A stretch of DNA of 64,000 bases, taken from the NCBI RefSeq assembly GCF_000504285.1, contig NZ_KI632511.1, positions 8,228,154 through 8,292,153 of the forward strand, written 5' to 3'. Shown here piece by piece: positions 62,101 to 64,000 of the stretch; the first letter of the stretch is position 1, and each line of letters begins with the position of its first letter. The DNA comes from Actinospica robiniae DSM 44927 (lineage in GTDB: Bacteria; Actinomycetota; Actinomycetes; Streptomycetales; Catenulisporaceae). A program made the translations under genes and the position numbers. Below the pieces are notes generated by a model. It was not told where the DNA came from. It saw only the letters and a program-made list of their open reading frames with translations, and made no database searches.

Positions 62101-62611
62101 CGGCGCGGCGAGCCTGCAGTACAAGTACGACCTCGGCGGCGACTGGAACAACGTCGAGGAAACGGCCACCTGCGGCTACGTCGCCAACCGGTCCGTGACC
62201 GTGAGCGGCACCGAGAACGACACGGTACTCAACTGGGCTGGCCCGAGTACCTGCGGCAACGCCCAGGCCGTCATCGACGTCACCGTCCCCTCCACCACCC
62301 CGTCCGGCGACGAGGTGTACATCTCCGGCAACTTCTCCGCACTCGGCATCGGCATGTCCTCGGCGAACGACTGGTCCGCCGGGCTGTACCCGATGACGAA
62401 GATCGGCACGAACCAGTGGCAGATCATCGTCCCCGCCGTGTCCGGCAGCACGTTGCAGTACAAGTTCGACCTCAACGGAACCTGGACGAACGTGGAGGAA
62501 GGCAGCTCCTGCAGCTACGTCAACAACCGCTCCTTCACGTTCAACGGCGCCAACAGCTCGTACACGGCCAACGTCTCGGTCGTTGCCTGGGCTGGACTGA
62601 ACGGCTGCTGA
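59177..62611 (+). CDS. Secreted GH15 glucoamylase/glucodextranase-like enzyme with FN3 and CBM20-like domains
   Basis: The 1144-residue protein has a signal peptide (1-37, LALTAGLLTAVTATALAASA). A beta-sandwich N-domain (~45-290) and an (alpha/alpha)6 barrel (~290-735) have HLVWTRDEYEMATALLAAGD, EWGGQQMDESADPIILAYQ and IPEQVWGGSTAATASGTGWT, the GH15 architecture of bacterial glucoamylases/glucodextranases. Two FN3 domains (~741-822, ~827-912) and two starch-binding modules (~917-1025, ~1029-1144; WNNVEETATC, WTNVEEGSSC) follow. It acts outside the cell on starch or dextran-type glucans. GAAGGAGAACG precedes ATG 59177. Confidence 0.92.
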   Translation: MASAPRRHRRTRSLTSVSCVLALTAGLLTAVTATALAASASGGPGSTPYWNESGGVQGFADSTSSASKVSYTIGNGELENAFYPEDDEPDTYGLQYYVSNGSSFTDSEVSNTTHAVTLADATSLTWQQTNTATNGAFTITKTYIADPNASVILIQTTFTNNTSSPLYLYADYQPYLDDQGDGNTGGTDTASGDLEAVNGPVASALAASSGFSTSSTGYVGTSSSGVSELTSGYGIATTYSGVSSSGHLDQTAQIPVGSTGSTTFTLALAFDTSESAAISDASTALGSGFSSLESSFESGWHSWLAGLNAPPASVEPASSGGTGSAALLNQYYVSLMELKADEDKTYVGGFVASPTDPWGASTSAAGAGNHGYHLVWTRDEYEMATALLAAGDSTDAQAALSYILKYEIESSGEAKQNTWLNGNQEWGGQQMDESADPIILAYQLGDTSSTDWATLKTEANYIVANGPYTGQERWEENGGYSPSTVAAEIAGLVCAYSLATSQGDSTDAATYLSTAKTWASNVDGWTYTTSGSLGSGSYFIRIAPNGTPNDSNTISISNGGGSYDQRAVVDAGFLELVRLGIKSASATDITNSLSVVDSTIGVTTPQGVMYHRYNHDGYGETSTGADYTGAGVGNLWPVFNGERGEYDVTDGSVSAAETQLGIMQASAEADGQIPEQVWGGSTAATASGTGWTLGQPDNSADPLMWSMAQYVRLADDISHGSDIDTPAIVCQTFSTCPVSVPAAPTGLAVTAKSSSTVSLSWTASSGATGYKVLRNGTQVGTTTSTSYTDTGLTAATSYTYTVEAYNSAGTSAASSSVSATTNAAGVAPNAPTGLTVGTVTTTTVPLTWAAATTSGSYAVAGYYVLRNGTQVGTTTSTSYTDTGLSPATTYTYTVKAYDTDGDVSAASSSVSAKTSVGYTETFNVTVPVNTAASGDTVYLDGDFSVLGQGGTDWAATGVAMTKIDDTHYTATVTASGAASLQYKYDLGGDWNNVEETATCGYVANRSVTVSGTENDTVLNWAGPSTCGNAQAVIDVTVPSTTPSGDEVYISGNFSALGIGMSSANDWSAGLYPMTKIGTNQWQIIVPAVSGSTLQYKFDLNGTWTNVEEGSSCSYVNNRSFTFNGANSSYTANVSVVAWAGLNGC

Positions 62612-62630
62612 CCGCGGCCTGGCAACGAAG

Positions 62631-62667
62631 GATTCAGCCCCGTCGGCGTGCCCGGCGGGGCTGAATC
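62631..62667. terminator. Hairpin terminator after GH15 gene
   Basis: GATTCAGCCCCG pairs with CGGGGCTGAATC (12 bp, 13-base loop), 19 bases after the stop. Confidence 0.85.
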
Positions 62668-62717
62668 GTCGTATGCGGGTTGACCCTCACGTGACGTGAT
62701 GCCGGATAGTCGGGAGC

Positions 62718-63833
62718 GTGGAAGAGCACCTGACCGTGGGACGGGTCGCCGAACTGGCCGACGTGACCGTTCGAACCTTGCATCACTACGACGAGATCGG
62801 CCTCGTCCAACCGTCCGCGCGGACCGCGGGCGGCTACCGGGCCTACTCGGCGGAGGATGTGGAGCGGCTTCGGGAGGTGCTGGCATTTCGGCGACTGGGC
62901 TTCGGATTGCGCGAGATCGCAGACCTCGTGGACGACCCGGCCGCCGACGCGGTCGCGCGCCTGCGCCGGCTGCGCGGCCTGCTGCTGGAACAGCGCGACC
63001 GCGCCGCCGCCATGGTGACGGCCATAGACCGAGAACTGGAGGCACGGGCAATGGGGATCAAGACGACGCCGGAGGAGCAGCTGAAGCCGTTCGGCGCGCA
63101 GCTGTACGAGACCATCGGATCCGCCTATCCGGCGACGCGGCGCACCGAACCGCGGATCGCGGCAAAGGTCTGGGACGCGCTCGGAGACGCGCGCACGGTG
63201 CTGAACATCGGCGCCGGCACTGGTTCCTACGAGCCGGTCGGCCGCGACGTCACGGCGGTCGAGCCGTCCGCGGTCATGCGAGCACAGCGTCCGGCGGGCG
63301 CGGCGCTGTGCGTGGCCGCGGCGGCGGAGCGGCTCCCGTTCGAGGATCAGTCCTTCGACGCGGCGATGGCCTTCAGCACCGTCCACCACTGGCAGGACCC
63401 GATCGCCGGACTGCGCGAGATGCGGCGGGTGGCGCGGCGCGTGGTGGTGTTCACCCACGACGGCAGCGACACCGCATGGCGGCATCGCTTCTGGTTGAGC
63501 CGCGACTACCTGCCCGAGGTCTCGGAGCTGGTCGAAGGGCGGCCCTCGGTCGAGGAACTGGCCGGGTCGATCGGTGCGCGGATCGAGCCGGTGCTGATCC
63601 CGTGGGACTGCGCCGACGGGTTCTTCGAGGCCTACTGGCGCCGGCCCGAGGCATACCTGGAAGAACACGTACGCCGCGCGATGTCGGTGTGGACCCGGGT
63701 CGGGCCGCTGGCCGAACGGAGAGCGGTAGAAGGCCTGCGCGACGACCTCGCCACCGGCCGGTGGTCCGAGCGCAACCGCGAGCTCCTCGCCCTCGACGCA
63801 GCCGAGCTCGGCCTGCGGTTGCTCGTCGCCTGA
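62718..63833 (+). CDS. MerR-family regulator fused to a SAM-dependent methyltransferase
   Basis: The 371-residue protein has a MerR winged helix (HLTVGRVAELADVTVRTLHHYDEIGLV, residues 4-30; GGYRAYSAEDVERL) and dimerisation helix to ~110. From residue ~125 a class I methyltransferase follows with SAM motif I VLNIGAGTGSYEP (161-173), acidic VEPS and FDAAMAFSTVHHWQDP. An internal ATG 63051 (Met112) lies eight bases behind GGAGG, so the methyltransferase might also be made alone, as TipAS is from tipA. GTG 62718 follows GTCGGGAGC. It is not a frameshift join: the frame is continuous. Confidence 0.87.
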   Translation: MEEHLTVGRVAELADVTVRTLHHYDEIGLVQPSARTAGGYRAYSAEDVERLREVLAFRRLGFGLREIADLVDDPAADAVARLRRLRGLLLEQRDRAAAMVTAIDRELEARAMGIKTTPEEQLKPFGAQLYETIGSAYPATRRTEPRIAAKVWDALGDARTVLNIGAGTGSYEPVGRDVTAVEPSAVMRAQRPAGAALCVAAAAERLPFEDQSFDAAMAFSTVHHWQDPIAGLREMRRVARRVVVFTHDGSDTAWRHRFWLSRDYLPEVSELVEGRPSVEELAGSIGARIEPVLIPWDCADGFFEAYWRRPEAYLEEHVRRAMSVWTRVGPLAERRAVEGLRDDLATGRWSERNRELLALDAAELGLRLLVA

Positions 63834-63909
63834 CCATCTCCATCCTCGCCCCGAGTGGGTGGGCGTGCGCCGGGCACCCGCCGCCGGACAGCCTCTAGAG
63901 TCAGGCGGT

Positions 63910-64000
63910 ATGTCCGAAGTCTTCCTCGGGGCCTGGCACACCGTCGTCCCGGAACGCGGCGAGCGGCACGGCCCGCTCGCTCCGCTGCTGCTCCTGCTCA
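63910..64000 (+). CDS. Start of an unidentified gene (3' end outside window)
   Basis: ATG 63910 opens a frame that runs off the window edge, encoding about 30 residues starting MSEVFLGAWHTVVPERGERH. TAGAGT (63896-63901) is eight bases upstream; no clear ribosome site. Too short to identify. Confidence 0.5.
   Translation, partial: MSEVFLGAWHTVVPERGERHGPLAPLLLLL

Noticed and set aside
1-64000. tRNA, rRNA and riboswitch genes
   Set aside because: No cloverleaf with TTCGA-type arms, rRNA stretch or known riboswitch core was recognised by eye; a covariance-model scan would be needed to exclude them.

Overview
The window is high-GC DNA from a soil-type actinobacterium. The evidence is GC-rich third codon positions, many GTG and TTG starts, a fused PcaL, a deazaflavin (F420)-type nitroreductase, a DUF222/HNH gene, an AfsR/SARP regulator and many secreted glycan-active enzymes with ricin-B modules. 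Streptomycetales or Catenulisporales relatives are plausible, but the genus cannot be fixed from sequence alone. No tRNA, rRNA or CRISPR array was recognised.

Layout. 1-3071: tail of a protocatechuate/4-hydroxybenzoate operon (pcaB end, pcaL fusion, pobA). 3114-10928: a membrane protein, a GNAT, then an acyl-CoA/SDR region (two SDRs, TetR, kinase-like protein, acyl-CoA dehydrogenase, acyl-CoA ligase) carrying three matching operator palindromes. 10966-19491: ArsR/SRPBCC pair, deazaflavin oxidoreductase, TetR, MFS transporter, FAD monooxygenase, a PAS-PAS-GGDEF-EAL protein overlapping a Nudix gene, and a phosphoribosyltransferase. 19492-23637: a mobile-DNA island. A DUF222/HNH gene is bracketed by two inverted copies of a roughly 310-bp palindromic unit, and an intact IS30 element sits in the loop of the right copy.

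23638-31938: M55 D-aminopeptidase, GNAT, PPK2 polyphosphate kinase and, divergent from it, a 1325-residue Pls-type synthetase (A-T, six membrane segments, three C-terminal tandem domains). My manual specificity read-out of its A domain is lysine-like. It is translationally coupled to an M1 zinc aminopeptidase. This looks like a poly-lysine-type homopolymer synthesis/degradation pair and is the most interesting system here.

31973-42668: PucR regulator, secreted lipase, a phosphotransferase gene broken by a 1-nt slip in a C6 run, a double GNAT with a possible 32-codon leader, panD, LacI, an AhpD-like protein, SMI1/KNR4, a secreted beta-propeller and an unusual LacI with a ~195-residue N-terminal extension. 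42859-46427: a coupled GH18/CBM13 and CBM13/beta-helix gene pair sharing an almost identical 360-bp CBM13 segment. 46539-51000: AlkB, DUF1707 protein, AfsR/SARP-NB-ARC-TPR regulator. 51538-64000: GH16 glucanase behind a CebR-like operator, an APC permease, GNAT, VOC protein, an expansin-like lipoprotein, a large GH15 glucoamylase, a MerR-methyltransferase fusion and the first codons of one more gene.

Recurring themes are (i) extracellular glucan, chitin and starch breakdown under LacI-type control, (ii) a set of genes whose -10-like hexamer ends six nt before the start codon, suggesting leaderless transcripts, and (iii) local duplication of carbohydrate-binding modules.
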